A stretch of 44,802 nucleotides of DNA, taken from IMG/VR virus record IMGVR_UViG_3300031974_001441, positions 1-44,802 of that record; one strand, given 5' to 3'. Under the pieces are notes generated by a model. It was not told the DNA's origin and searched no databases. It was given only the letters and a program-made list of their open reading frames with translations. Positions 17,952 to 28,216 of the stretch are shown here, piece after piece. The translations under genes were made by a program, and so were the position numbers. The stretch's first letter is position 1. Every line of letters begins with the position of its first letter. Origin of the DNA: a virus.

Positions 17952-18373
17952 CGCATAGGTGATATTACGTACTCTAGTTTAACACCAGCAGTGTCGTTTG
18001 AGAACACCTCGATATCATCTGTTGCTGCGTCACACTTCCATGGGAAGAATGTAAACTGGCCTGGGCCTAGCGTAATTACATCATCCCGAGTACCGTTCTT
18101 ATTGAACTGAATAGTAATCGTCTTATTCGCCGTGAGTGTTGTATTCCGAATGAATACGTACACTTGGTTAGCCGTACTTCCTGACTCAGATGAGTCGTAG
18201 TAGATACTCCCATCTGCGAGCAGGTGTGGGCTACCAGAGGTGTTCTCTGTAATATTTCTAGTACCCTGGTCTACTCTAGTCTCTACAGCATAGGCACGGT
18301 CATGTCTAAATGTGACAGTGTTCCTAAATGTATTAGAGGACCTAATGGATATCCGTGTGTTGAGTGTTCCCAT
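17948..18373 (-). CDS. Beta-rich small virion protein (141 aa), related to the 123-aa protein
   Basis: A beta-rich, Thr/Asn-rich protein with no membrane segment. Its C-terminal half (YVFIRNTTLTANKTITIQ ... ITLGPGQFTFFPW ... DIEVFSND ... LEYVI) parallels the 123-aa protein at 13429-13800 in order and spacing of strands, including the LG-x-G turn and the terminal EY. Likely a paralogous virion surface component, tail tip or fibre adaptor. Overlaps the holin by four bases and the 136-aa gene by one. Confidence 0.82.
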   Translation of the reverse strand: MGTLNTRISIRSSNTFRNTVTFRHDRAYAVETRVDQGTRNITENTSGSPHLLADGSIYYDSSESGSTANQVYVFIRNTTLTANKTITIQFNKNGTRDDVITLGPGQFTFFPWKCDAATDDIEVFSNDTAGVKLEYVISPMR

Positions 18374-18783
18374 TATTCAATTATTTCTAGCAGCTTCTGT
18401 AGCTGCTCTCCAGTGATTTCTTCAGGAAGTTGCTCTTCCTTGATTTTATAGATGTATACCTCACTCTCCTTCTCAAGCTCTTCATTGACTCCCTCTAGCT
18501 GCTTCTTACGCTCTTCAATGAGCTCAGCGTTATCTGCCTCCATCTTCTCAATAGCTTCCCCATCTTCAGCTTCGATGAGCTTATTGATTTCTACTGAGAG
18601 CTCTTGGAATTCTCTTGAAGGAATAGCACCTTGATCAATAGGATCAAGCACCTTCTTCAGCTCCTTCATATTCTTTGCAACGAGTACTGCAAAGCGAGAG
18701 CCTTGGATTTCACGAACTGCGTGAAGCCCCTGAAAGATTTCGAGAATCTCCTTGTTCTTGAGTGTTACTTTTTTAGCTGACAT
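18373..18783 (-). CDS. DUF1617-like phage protein (136 aa)
   Basis: Acidic, strongly helical. The N-terminus 'LKNKEILEIFQGLHAV ... SRFAVLVAKNMKELKKVLD' matches the pattern of the phage family DUF1617 (LKNxEI..l..gL..., then fAy.vaKN...l). A long coiled-coil-like region follows (about residues 70-110) and a 'EEITGEQLQKLLEII' end. The family is usually found near tail genes in phages and has no proven function; a chaperone or fibre-assembly role would fit its place directly after two fibre-like genes. Start chosen at the first ATG, 30 bases after the upstream stop. Confidence 0.8.
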   Translation of the reverse strand: MSAKKVTLKNKEILEIFQGLHAVREIQGSRFAVLVAKNMKELKKVLDPIDQGAIPSREFQELSVEINKLIEAEDGEAIEKMEADNAELIEERKKQLEGVNEELEKESEVYIYKIKEEQLPEEITGEQLQKLLEIIE

Positions 18784-18813
18784 TGTATAATGTGTTTAGT
18801 GGTTTACGTAAAG

Positions 18814-20364
18814 TTACACAGAAAGATTTATAATCAAGAAATGAACCTTGTGTACTCCAGCGGTGCTTGTGGTTGAGGTTGCATTGATGATGTCAATGTC
18901 CGCAGTACCAGTACCTATGCCTGAAGTTGAAGCAATCAATCCAGAGTGCGTAGGATCATTTACTGTGAGCAATATAACTGATGTTGATTTTATAGCGCTA
19001 TTTGTAAATGTAAAGGTAGCACTTGCGTGACCAGCAAGTGTGGCTGTGCTATCAAGTGTGATTACTCCGCTAGTAGCGTTGAGCGTTACACCTGTAGTGA
19101 AGCTTGTTGCTTGCGTAACTGTACCGCTGCCTTTGTGGACAATACCCTCTGTGGCAGTGTCAATTACAACGCTACCAGACTTAATGTTGATGTCCTTATT
19201 CTCATCGATAAGCAGTGCAGTAGCTCCGCCCGTTCTAATGATAACATCCCCGTCAGTACCAGTACCGTGCTTTGTACCTGCGTCTAGGTAGAGATCACCA
19301 CCATCGCTGTTGGTGTCTTCACCTATACCTGCTTTTACCACTACATCTCCTGCAGCAAATCCTGTACCTTGAGCATTTGCTCCTTGTATTGTAAGCGTAG
19401 TACCAGTACCTGTTGTTGTTGGGGTTGCCTTTATCTCAGTGCTTACTGTTCCTGTGCTATTACCAAGGTGTATGCTGCTATCAACATTCAGTCTACCTGT
19501 GCTGTAGAATGTGCCGGAACCAATGTATACCTTATCGTTGGTGTTGTGGAATCTAAGACCCTGATTGGCTGTACCGCTACCACTTATGTAGTTGGTGGCC
19601 ATGATGATGTCTGCCCCACTCATAGTCAAGTCTGAGGTGAATGTACCACCAGTGAATGACTGATCAATCCATTCTAGTCCAGATGCTGTACTGCTGTTTG
19701 CTGACAAGACCTTACCATTTGTTCCTGCTGATAGTGCTACTGGAGCAGCTGAAGCTTGACCTACCATCAAAGAACCTTTTGTATTGAAAGTAAGCTTTGA
19801 TATAGTATCTGTTGCAGAGAAGTGCAGAATATCACCTGCAATCCCTCTATCAAGTCCTGTACCCCCATTTGCTACACCAAGTATTCCTGTGAAGTCTGTA
19901 CCTGCATTAGCAAGACTCAGTGGGTTACTACCACCTACCTCAGACAGAAACTTAGATGTTGTATTGTCAGCGCTGCTGAGTCCTATCTTATTGATGTTCA
20001 GAGCTATAACAAGGTTACGCTTGTTAGGATCTGCCGTGCTCGTATCTGTTCTCATCTCGAGGGCTGCAACCTGAGATCCAGTTGTGTTGACCTCTGGCAT
20101 GATGCCCTTGAAGATGAGTGTGGACTTGTTCGTATTTGTTGCGGTACTACCAACTCCGCCCCCAATAAACAAGTCTTGCAGTGTACTACCTTGAGTACCG
20201 GTACTTACCGTTCCTGTCTCCTTACCGCTCTGCAGTGCAGGGAATACGTCATTGAGAGCAATCTTGGTAGATTCATTGGTCCCAATATCAGAGATAAGCA
20301 AGTACTGTCTGGTAGTTGTATTGCTCTTAGTTGTAGTCCTAAGCTGTCCTATATTTTTTGCCAT
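18814..20364 (-). CDS. Tail fibre / receptor-binding-like protein (516 aa)
   Basis: Thr/Gly/Ser-rich throughout, with the tail-fibre hallmark 'GVANGGTGLD' near residue 170 and repeated short beta motifs such as GxVVIDxxT and DGDVIIRTGG. The N-terminus (MAKNIGQLRTTT) is probably the virion attachment part. The C-terminus (GVHKVHFLIINLSV) ends in hydrophobic strands, as in trimeric fibres. No enzymatic motif for glycan cleavage is visible. It directly follows the 2457-aa adhesin-like gene with a one-base gap. Likely binds the host surface; receptor unknown. Confidence 0.85.
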   Translation of the reverse strand: MAKNIGQLRTTTKSNTTTRQYLLISDIGTNESTKIALNDVFPALQSGKETGTVSTGTQGSTLQDLFIGGGVGSTATNTNKSTLIFKGIMPEVNTTGSQVAALEMRTDTSTADPNKRNLVIALNINKIGLSSADNTTSKFLSEVGGSNPLSLANAGTDFTGILGVANGGTGLDRGIAGDILHFSATDTISKLTFNTKGSLMVGQASAAPVALSAGTNGKVLSANSSTASGLEWIDQSFTGGTFTSDLTMSGADIIMATNYISGSGTANQGLRFHNTNDKVYIGSGTFYSTGRLNVDSSIHLGNSTGTVSTEIKATPTTTGTGTTLTIQGANAQGTGFAAGDVVVKAGIGEDTNSDGGDLYLDAGTKHGTGTDGDVIIRTGGATALLIDENKDINIKSGSVVIDTATEGIVHKGSGTVTQATSFTTGVTLNATSGVITLDSTATLAGHASATFTFTNSAIKSTSVILLTVNDPTHSGLIASTSGIGTGTADIDIINATSTTSTAGVHKVHFLIINLSV

Positions 20365-20365
20365 T

Positions 20366-23300
20366 TTAGAATATTATTTCTTCCCCGTCGGGGCCAATGA
20401 TTGACGATCCTCCTAAACCACGAGGTACGTTTTTGGTTATACCAACCTCTATTTTAGGAGCAGTTGGTCTTTCTCCTGCTTTAGCATCTGGGGCTACCTC
20501 ACAAGAATCACAGAATCTTCTGTAGAACTCAAAGAATTTAACCAGGTACTCCTCCTCACCAGTGGCTATACCTAGTGGATCTTTTGTCATAGGCATAGTG
20601 TGAGATACAAGCTTCCACCCAGAGTCTTTGTACTTAGGATGTTTACCCTCAGCCTCGACGTCTCTAATAGCTTGGAAGTATGCTCTCTTAGTCTGCCCAT
20701 AAGTGTTGTAGTAGTATGCTACTATTTCACCTTTTCTGTAGGCGTTAGATCTTGCCCATCTCTTACCTCCGGTCAATGCCCATCTTTCCTTTGCTGTGTA
20801 CTTGTCGAACTTAGTAGTTGTCTCGTAGTTACAGTTGAACAAGCATGGGAGAGCCGTCTTGTTCATACCTCCCAAAAACAGGTATGATATGAGATCAAGC
20901 TTTATGAGGTCTGTGTCATCATAGTTAATTCCAGCCTTCATCTTAAGCAGAAGCTTAGAGCCTGCTGTTCCATGACAACTCATGATGGCATTCTGTACTT
21001 CCTCGAATGTAAGTCCTGGTCCCTCTACCAACGGTTCGCATGGAACAGATATTGGGACGAACGTTTCTATTATTGGATCTTCTTCTCCACCATCATCGCC
21101 TCCTGGGTCTCCCTCAGGACAGTTACCAAGTACAACACATGGGTCGTTTGGTGGTGGGCATTCTGCTGGGTCATAGCATACCACAGGTGGGTCAGTGTCA
21201 CAGTCAGGGTTAGTTGGGTCTGGACATGGTGGTGGGGGTGGTGGTGCACAGTCTTCATCAACCTCTGGGTCACAACCACAGTCTTCACCTTCACAGCAGT
21301 CAACGCTATTCGGGTTACAGCTGCAGTAGTCACACAACTGGTTGTTGCTGTTTGATGCATCTATGAATGGATCATAGTTACATGCATTAGGATCTGTACA
21401 TCCCTCACCTTCTGTTGTTGGGTCACATGGATCTACAACACCATCAGCCTTTGTTATGATACCACCTATTATTCTCTCAGCAAACTCTGTTTGACAATCG
21501 AAGCATGCTGGGTCTGTAGAGTTATCATCACATCCCGTATTTGGTACACATGAGCCATCATCAATTGTAGCAAACGGATCGTATTCTACATTGTCTGGAT
21601 CTGTGCAGCCGTACACTTCATCGTTACATCCTGCTGGATTTCCACAGTCTTCCTCACAGGGAGGATCTGCATCAGTAAGTCCTACTACTGATCTAGTTAC
21701 ATTATCGAGGTAGTAGAATGCTTCGTTTGTGCATCCAAGCGTGTTTGCCAAGTCTGACCCAAACAGGTCTGCTTGTGGTGGGAATACAAATACGAAGTAC
21801 TCACCAGGTGCAAGGTTTTCAAACAAGTATCCATTTCCTGACGCATCAGCTACGGTCTCATCATAGCTTCTGTTGACGAAGTCTGTGGCTACGCCTCCTG
21901 CTACAGGAACATCTATAATCTGCTTCTTAGATACAGATATTGGGGTGTTGGACCCAACAATTGGTATTGTACCACCATTAGTTGCAAAGTCTACATCTAC
22001 GGCCTGGTTCAATATCATGAACACCAAGTCTGACTCACTCTGGATACCAGGCATCCCGATTATATTCGCAGGTGCAATAGCAATCTGTGCTTCTGTTGTA
22101 CCTACGAACTCAGGGAAGTCTGCTGTATCTGTAGTGACCTTAACGGTCATCGTACCATTAGCGTTTACAACTGGGTAGCTGTTTGTTATTTCAACCCCTA
22201 GAACTGTCTCTGTTATAGTTGCGCAAGTTACCGTTGCATTTGTAGTCGTAGGCTCAATCAAGCTATACCCACCTACATCTGATATAAAGATCTCTTCACA
22301 GTCAGAGTATTGACATGTTCCCTCAGCACCTGCGAGAGTAGCATTAGGATCGTAGTTTATAGCTATTGGGTCTGTACAACCTACAATAATCTCACAGTTA
22401 CCTTCAGGGAAGATGATGTCAGCTCCTACGAGTTCTTGGATACAGAGCGGTCCTGCTGTGTGTCCTTGGTAGATACCACTATCACTTGGTGGGTTAATGA
22501 ACTCAATGCTGAACTGATAGCTGCTTACGTTATTGAATACGAACGTATGTTGTATTCCATTTGCTGCCACATCTCCTTGTGCCTGACCCTGAGCTGCAGA
22601 AGTAAGTATCTCTACTGTTCCATCTGTGTAGGTAACTGTTGGGGTAATTGTGTAGTTCAAGTACTGGCTAACCTCCCCAGTATTCTGATTTTGGAATTCG
22701 TAAGTGTTCGTTGTTGGGTTGTATATACCATCAATCTGAACAATTACTACAGTTTCTGAGGGATAGAAGTACTGACCCCCTGACTCAATAAGATCTGGGT
22801 CTTCGATACTTGTTACCTCGTTCTCCAAGCACTGGGTTGTGGAGCTTACAAGGCAGTATTCATAAAGTGATGTACAATCCTTCAACTCATTATCTAGTGC
22901 AAAGCAAAGCTGTCCACTATCTCCAGGGCCTTGGCTGAATGTATCTACACAGTCCGTACCGTCATGCGCTACTGGGAATGAGTTGACCCCATCAACTTGC
23001 CATGGGAATGATGTTGGAGCATTCTGGTTAGTCAGATCTACACACCCGCATCTACCAAGCATAGTATAAGTGTAGAATGCTGGGTAGTTTATATTGTCTG
23101 CACACTCCTTGTCAGTTACTATGTACTCTACGACATACAGCGTATCTGTTGTCAAAGTAGCTGTTGTCTGAGCTCCGGAAGGTCCAGATATTCTAAACTT
23201 CGCTACGAGGGGTGCCGTGCTGGAGTAAGTTGGGAATTGTGTGCTTAGTGCACCATTGATGGTTGCCAGTGGGATAAATCCTGCTGCCTCCAAGGATGAC

Positions 23301-26300
23301 TGGCTATTTACAGTCGAGTACCCTGGATTACCATTAGAGTCCTCTGCAATAAACTTCAGCTCTTGGGATATAGTGCTTGTACCTGTATTTGCATTGTTAT
23401 CAGTTATGAATGATATCAATGTGTCAGTAGCTGCATATATTCTTAGCTTGTGGTTAGATACATCAGTTACTACATTTTCAAAGTCTGTTGTAGCATCCCC
23501 TTCTCCCACTAATGATCCGTTGACGAATGGGAAGATAACGCTTATATCAAGCTCATGTCCCAGTGTTTGTGTGTTAGAAGCACTAGGCGCACCAGGTCCA
23601 TACTGTGTAGTAGAGAGTGGTGTAGATGTTCTTGAGACAGGTACACCTGTTCTTCTCAACGCATAGTAGTAGTCTGGTGCATAGGCTGGGAAGTCACTAC
23701 CAAGTTGGTTAAAGTAGACCTCACCAGAAAGTCCTCCTGTAACAGTTCCCAGCACCCCATTAAAGTCTCCTAAGCTAAATGTAGCATTGTAGTTATATCC
23801 TGCGAGGATTCCAAAGAAGTTCTCGTAGTTGCCTGTGTTCCCTGCAATTACATTGGTTATTGCAGTTGTATCAATAGGCCTAGTCCCATCACTTCCGCTC
23901 AGTATGTTGAGTCTAGTCGTGCAGTATGTGCATGACCCATCATCGGTGTTTGCTGCAGCATCGTAGTTATCTGCCAGTGGGTCTGTACACCCAAATACTG
24001 AGTCGATACAAGTACCGTCATCTTGAATTGCATTCGGGTTGTAGTTAACAGCGTTTGGATCAGTACATCCGCTCAGCTCCCTAAATGTCCCGTATGTGAC
24101 AAAGTCAAATATTCTCTTACCCTCTGATGCATAGGTAGCATTCTTTGGGGATACTATTATCCTGCTGGATCTGTATGGTATGTAGCTATTACCGCTGTCC
24201 TCTATTCCATCCAATCCAGTGTGTGACTCAGTAATAAACTTAGAGATCTTAGCTCCTCCTGTAATAGCAGGACTCGAAGCAGCTCCTTCTCCTGTATCCT
24301 TGTGGTTGAAGAAGTTTGATCTGAATGCATCTAGAGTAATGTCTGATGGATTCAATGATGCGCCTACATCAGTCGTTGCTTGTGTGACAAATGGGTAGTC
24401 CCCTCCTGGCATCTTTCTCAGATATGGAAGATCTGGGAATACCTGCACAGGTTGAGTCAGACTTGTAACCGTCAGGAAGTTCTCTGTATTTGTAAATATG
24501 CCCTTAAGCTCATATACGTTATTGCCTTTGTCGACAATTTCCAATGAGTGTATATCTTCAGCATCTTCTACCGTAATAGGGATAGCGTAGTTGAAGTATG
24601 TTGCATCAGATACGTTTGAAGATTGTCCTGCATTACCTGGTATGTATTGTATGTCCCAGATAGATAGTATATCTGCGAGAGCAGTAGGTGCTGCATCACT
24701 TCCTGATTTGAAGTTAGCTGATCCTGTACCCGAGCAGTTATTTCTATATCTGATGTTGAACTTAACAGTAATGCCTTTAAACCCAGGCCCAAGTCCATTT
24801 CCACCGCCTTCAAATCCACCCTCTAAGTCTGATACTTCTACTGCGCTGCTTATAAACTCCAGGCAATCAGCTACACCAGTAGCATACACACATGGTTCAG
24901 CACCACCAGTCGAAGTTGATGGACCTGCCACTCCTGTATAGTATACCAATGCTTCTCTTCCCTCATTGAAGTCAGCTGGGGTATAGTTGAGTGTACTATT
25001 CCAGTAGTTCTGGTTGGGAGATTCGGCCACTGGTAGTGGGTCTAGGTAATATCCTGATGGTACTACTGTGTTGCTGATATTGTCCCTTCCCTGCTGCAGA
25101 GTTACATCTGTACACTTGCATATAGCATTATCACTAAATGCATGTGCCATGTGCCAAACTTTAGATGCCGTACCAGTAAGGAACGAGTTAAAGTTGTCCT
25201 GGTAGTCGTAGTTGTATACGCTAAGACCACCACTGCTTAGTGTAGTGTCTGCGGGTACATGATAGGTTCCATGCTTTTCACCCGTAGAAGGTCCCTTATA
25301 GTAATCCCCAGTCTCAGCCATGTACACATCCGATGCGTGTGCTGGAGACATTGAAGATGACAATGAAGCTTCTGGTGCGCTTGGGCTTAGTGTTTTCTGC
25401 GTTGTACCGCTCAAGCTGTTTATAAAGTAGACGTCTTGGTACCCTGAGAATGTAAACGATGCTTTTGGTAGTGTTCTGTCTCCTACAGAGGTGCCTACTT
25501 GTACATTATTGAAAGGATTACCAAAGAGCAAGTATTGCCAATTAGTATCAGTGCTATTTGCGATGAAGGTAGATCCACCCCCACCATAAACATCCATAAC
25601 TGGGTGTACGCCTCCTCCCCAAGATTCCTCTACTTTAAACCTATATAGTGGGTGTGTTCCATTCAGTCCCCCAACTGTTTCTGGGGACTCTGTTGCAAGC
25701 ATTCCTCTAAGCCTTCCTACAATTTGACCTCCGTCACCATCTATATTGTACTCAGGAGCAGCAAGTGCATTTGGGTTGGTGTCTATTGAATACAGCTGGC
25801 CCTCCCCAAAGAAAGCGTTAGCTATCAACTCAATACCATTGACTGGCATATTTGCGAACTTAGCAGCTTCTGTTGTTTCAGTAAGAACTGCGTGGAAGTT
25901 ATCCCTATTTCCTTGTACAAGGAACATGTTCGATAGCCCCTGCGTATCATTAGTATAGACTGTGTCCTCTTGGAACGTAAACAGCGCCCTCTTAGGGTGA
26001 AAGTCTCTAATTCCATCAACACCAGAGCTATTCAAGTTTAGGCATGCAACGTTATTGCTTACCTGCTCTACGCCACCACCTCCGTTAACGTGAGTCACCA
26101 TGTAGTCCTGCGCATTTGTAAGTGCGAGGAACGCTGCAGTATCTACTACTGCTGTGCTAACTCCGTTCTTTGGGACAAGAGTTACTCTTGCGCATGTTAC
26201 AATTGGTAGTCCCCCACCTACAGACAATACTTGCTGGAAGTAGGATGTTTTAAGATCCTTCAGCGTTGTTGCTACTGTAGTGGCTTCACCTCCTGGGTAT

Positions 26301-27739
26301 GGGCTTATACTTGGGGATGAGAAGAATCCCCTGTTATGCTGTGGGTCTAGAAGCTGTTCTGCAACACTATTTTTTTCAGCAGGTGTTCCGTAACCAGCCA
26401 GTATATCTTGTACGTGTGAAATTCTTCTAGGGGCGTACATTGAGCTACCCCATATGTTGGGGGACTTTCCTGCTTGCACATCATATCCTAATGATACAGC
26501 TCTGGACTGTCCACCACTTGTGTCTTGTGGCAAACTTCCAAATGCCCATCCCAATGTTGGTCCCTTACCGTGCCCATAGTCTACATTTCCTTCGGTATCA
26601 GGCCAAGCGTTGTATGGGTGTGCAGTATTGCTGTTTAGGTTAGCTGAGAAGAAGTTTATAGTTCCATACTTTCTCCCCCAGCTCAAGTTACTTATATCTC
26701 CATAGACTGCACCGTTATTAGTTGGGGCATCAACTCTATCCATTTCAAAGAACTGGCCCAAGTTAATCCTACTGCTCTTTCCGAAATCGAGCTCGTTTAC
26801 TCTAGCTGTAGCATCTCCATTAATGAAGGGATCGGATGTACCTGATATCCAAGAGAATCCTGCTGTACCTCTATCAGTGCCACTCCCAAATGGTGTGCTT
26901 CCATAGTTGTAAGCATCGTCTATAAGTCTATACGCTGGGAGAGCATATGGATTCGCAGTTGTACCAGTACCACATGCTGCTATGTCTGGGTTTTGTTCGG
27001 ATGCAGTAGGTGTACCATACCTCATAAACGAGTACAGAACATACGGAATAGCGAGTCCTTGATATCCAGCGTTACCTCTTACCTGAGGGCTAAATTCCAT
27101 CCAGTTGTTACGTCCAGGAGGCAGTGTTCCTATCTGCAGCTGATTCATAGCCGTATCATCATTCAGTGTGATGATAGGCATACGCTTAATTTCCATAACG
27201 ACAGGTACTGATGACCCGTCTACAAAGTCTACTTGAATACTAGCTCTTACAACCCCTCTAATGCTTGAAGATACTGTGGCGGCTTCTTTTGAGAAACCTA
27301 GAGTTCCAAGGAGAATGTCTCTGTGTATAAATAGGTAGATCTCTTTGTCGCCACCATTTGCTCCGTCATTGACGTAGTTGATGATGGTTACAGGGGCTTT
27401 TGATGGGTGATTGTAGAAATTAGTAGTTATAATAGAACCAAAGATTCCGCCACTTCTTACATCCTCCTTGTTGTGTCCTTCTACAAGTATGCTCTGAGCG
27501 TCTGGAGAAGTAAAGACACCATTACCGTAGCTTGTAGCAAGCAGCTTAACATCTAGGATGTGGTTGAATCTAGTACCGTTGTGCAGAGGTAATTTTCTGT
27601 AGAACGATCTAGCCTTTATGATGATGTGCGTATCATCAGAAAAATCATCGATCAGGTCATTGTTCAATGAGTTTTTAATGTCATCATACGCTACTTGGTA
27701 GACGCATGCAAACCTAAAATTAGCACTACCTCTTCTCAT
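20366..27739 (-). CDS. Giant adhesin-like virion protein with GCTDP repeats (2457 aa)
   Basis: The N-terminal ~250 residues are beta-rich with no signal peptide. Most of the chain is Thr/Asn/Gly-rich. Five Cys-containing GCTDP repeats (form GCTDPxAxNYDPxA..DDGSC) occur at about residues 1222, 1249, 1785, 2044 and 2113. They resemble the Asp-rich, probably calcium-binding repeats in secreted proteins of marine Flavobacteriia. Residues about 2146-2223 are Pro/Cys/Asp-rich linker. The last ~220 residues are a separate, more basic helical/aromatic domain ending GPDGEEIIF. By size and composition it is a long surface fibre or adhesin. It begins one base after the 153-aa gene. Which end attaches to the virion is not visible. 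Confidence 0.86.
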   Translation of the reverse strand: MRRGSANFRFACVYQVAYDDIKNSLNNDLIDDFSDDTHIIIKARSFYRKLPLHNGTRFNHILDVKLLATSYGNGVFTSPDAQSILVEGHNKEDVRSGGIFGSIITTNFYNHPSKAPVTIINYVNDGANGGDKEIYLFIHRDILLGTLGFSKEAATVSSSIRGVVRASIQVDFVDGSSVPVVMEIKRMPIITLNDDTAMNQLQIGTLPPGRNNWMEFSPQVRGNAGYQGLAIPYVLYSFMRYGTPTASEQNPDIAACGTGTTANPYALPAYRLIDDAYNYGSTPFGSGTDRGTAGFSWISGTSDPFINGDATARVNELDFGKSSRINLGQFFEMDRVDAPTNNGAVYGDISNLSWGRKYGTINFFSANLNSNTAHPYNAWPDTEGNVDYGHGKGPTLGWAFGSLPQDTSGGQSRAVSLGYDVQAGKSPNIWGSSMYAPRRISHVQDILAGYGTPAEKNSVAEQLLDPQHNRGFFSSPSISPYPGGEATTVATTLKDLKTSYFQQVLSVGGGLPIVTCARVTLVPKNGVSTAVVDTAAFLALTNAQDYMVTHVNGGGGVEQVSNNVACLNLNSSGVDGIRDFHPKRALFTFQEDTVYTNDTQGLSNMFLVQGNRDNFHAVLTETTEAAKFANMPVNGIELIANAFFGEGQLYSIDTNPNALAAPEYNIDGDGGQIVGRLRGMLATESPETVGGLNGTHPLYRFKVEESWGGGVHPVMDVYGGGGSTFIANSTDTNWQYLLFGNPFNNVQVGTSVGDRTLPKASFTFSGYQDVYFINSLSGTTQKTLSPSAPEASLSSSMSPAHASDVYMAETGDYYKGPSTGEKHGTYHVPADTTLSSGGLSVYNYDYQDNFNSFLTGTASKVWHMAHAFSDNAICKCTDVTLQQGRDNISNTVVPSGYYLDPLPVAESPNQNYWNSTLNYTPADFNEGREALVYYTGVAGPSTSTGGAEPCVYATGVADCLEFISSAVEVSDLEGGFEGGGNGLGPGFKGITVKFNIRYRNNCSGTGSANFKSGSDAAPTALADILSIWDIQYIPGNAGQSSNVSDATYFNYAIPITVEDAEDIHSLEIVDKGNNVYELKGIFTNTENFLTVTSLTQPVQVFPDLPYLRKMPGGDYPFVTQATTDVGASLNPSDITLDAFRSNFFNHKDTGEGAASSPAITGGAKISKFITESHTGLDGIEDSGNSYIPYRSSRIIVSPKNATYASEGKRIFDFVTYGTFRELSGCTDPNAVNYNPNAIQDDGTCIDSVFGCTDPLADNYDAAANTDDGSCTYCTTRLNILSGSDGTRPIDTTAITNVIAGNTGNYENFFGILAGYNYNATFSLGDFNGVLGTVTGGLSGEVYFNQLGSDFPAYAPDYYYALRRTGVPVSRTSTPLSTTQYGPGAPSASNTQTLGHELDISVIFPFVNGSLVGEGDATTDFENVVTDVSNHKLRIYAATDTLISFITDNNANTGTSTISQELKFIAEDSNGNPGYSTVNSQSSLEAAGFIPLATINGALSTQFPTYSSTAPLVAKFRISGPSGAQTTATLTTDTLYVVEYIVTDKECADNINYPAFYTYTMLGRCGCVDLTNQNAPTSFPWQVDGVNSFPVAHDGTDCVDTFSQGPGDSGQLCFALDNELKDCTSLYEYCLVSSTTQCLENEVTSIEDPDLIESGGQYFYPSETVVIVQIDGIYNPTTNTYEFQNQNTGEVSQYLNYTITPTVTYTDGTVEILTSAAQGQAQGDVAANGIQHTFVFNNVSSYQFSIEFINPPSDSGIYQGHTAGPLCIQELVGADIIFPEGNCEIIVGCTDPIAINYDPNATLAGAEGTCQYSDCEEIFISDVGGYSLIEPTTTNATVTCATITETVLGVEITNSYPVVNANGTMTVKVTTDTADFPEFVGTTEAQIAIAPANIIGMPGIQSESDLVFMILNQAVDVDFATNGGTIPIVGSNTPISVSKKQIIDVPVAGGVATDFVNRSYDETVADASGNGYLFENLAPGEYFVFVFPPQADLFGSDLANTLGCTNEAFYYLDNVTRSVVGLTDADPPCEEDCGNPAGCNDEVYGCTDPDNVEYDPFATIDDGSCVPNTGCDDNSTDPACFDCQTEFAERIIGGIITKADGVVDPCDPTTEGEGCTDPNACNYDPFIDASNSNNQLCDYCSCNPNSVDCCEGEDCGCDPEVDEDCAPPPPPPCPDPTNPDCDTDPPVVCYDPAECPPPNDPCVVLGNCPEGDPGGDDGGEEDPIIETFVPISVPCEPLVEGPGLTFEEVQNAIMSCHGTAGSKLLLKMKAGINYDDTDLIKLDLISYLFLGGMNKTALPCLFNCNYETTTKFDKYTAKERWALTGGKRWARSNAYRKGEIVAYYYNTYGQTKRAYFQAIRDVEAEGKHPKYKDSGWKLVSHTMPMTKDPLGIATGEEEYLVKFFEFYRRFCDSCEVAPDAKAGERPTAPKIEVGITKNVPRGLGGSSIIGPDGEEIIF

Positions 27740-27740
27740 A

Positions 27741-28202
27741 TTAGCATCCGCATGCGCACACCTCTACACAGAGAGCTCGTGCTTTGTTGTATATATCTAC
27801 TGCTGAATCTGCGCTCCCTACGCTTGCTTCGTATTCAGCTGAGCTAAGAAGGAGTCTTATTGTCTGAGCTCTCTTCAAGTCTTCTTTGCATCTGTCACAC
27901 TTACATGTGCAGTTGATTGCGTCGTATACAAGCTTGGCTATGCAGCAGTCTACTTCAGCGCTGCCTACAGTGAGATAGGATCTATCGATGTTTCCTTTCT
28001 CGTCTATGACTTGTACTCTTACAATGCCTCTAGCATCAATAGGTACTGTCTTGATGATCTTACCTCTACGTGAAGGTTCGAACACGGCAGACTTCTCCCC
28101 ATTGCTTAGGTTAGTTGCTACGATCTTGTATCTAGCATTCTTTTTAAGACTGCTTGTAACAACTCTAATTCTGGTGTTAGATGCTAGGTTTCTTATTGGC
28201 AT
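27741..28202 (-). CDS. Cys-rich C-terminal small structural protein (153 aa)
   Basis: Residues 1-80 look like one small beta-sandwich (IRVVTSSLKKNARYKIVAT ... VRVQVIDEKG). Residues 86-153 hold ten cysteines: two adjacent at 86-87, then C98, C100, C102 and C105, then a helix, and C145, C149, C151 and C153 at the end. This helical-hairpin/Cys pattern is seen in virion genes of Bacteroidota phages. The cysteines could bind metal or form disulfides outside the cell. It begins just after the terminator that follows the 355-aa gene and abuts the giant adhesin gene by one base, so an adaptor for that fibre is a fair guess. Confidence 0.82.
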   Translation of the reverse strand: MPIRNLASNTRIRVVTSSLKKNARYKIVATNLSNGEKSAVFEPSRRGKIIKTVPIDARGIVRVQVIDEKGNIDRSYLTVGSAEVDCCIAKLVYDAINCTCKCDRCKEDLKRAQTIRLLLSSAEYEASVGSADSAVDIYNKARALCVEVCACGC

Positions 28203-28216
28203 AGTTGTAAGGTATT

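Noticed and set aside
21070-21360. Extra frame of 96 codons inside the giant adhesin gene on the same strand
   Set aside because: His/Thr-rich out-of-frame shadow of the Pro/Cys/Asp linker; no junction or start signal.
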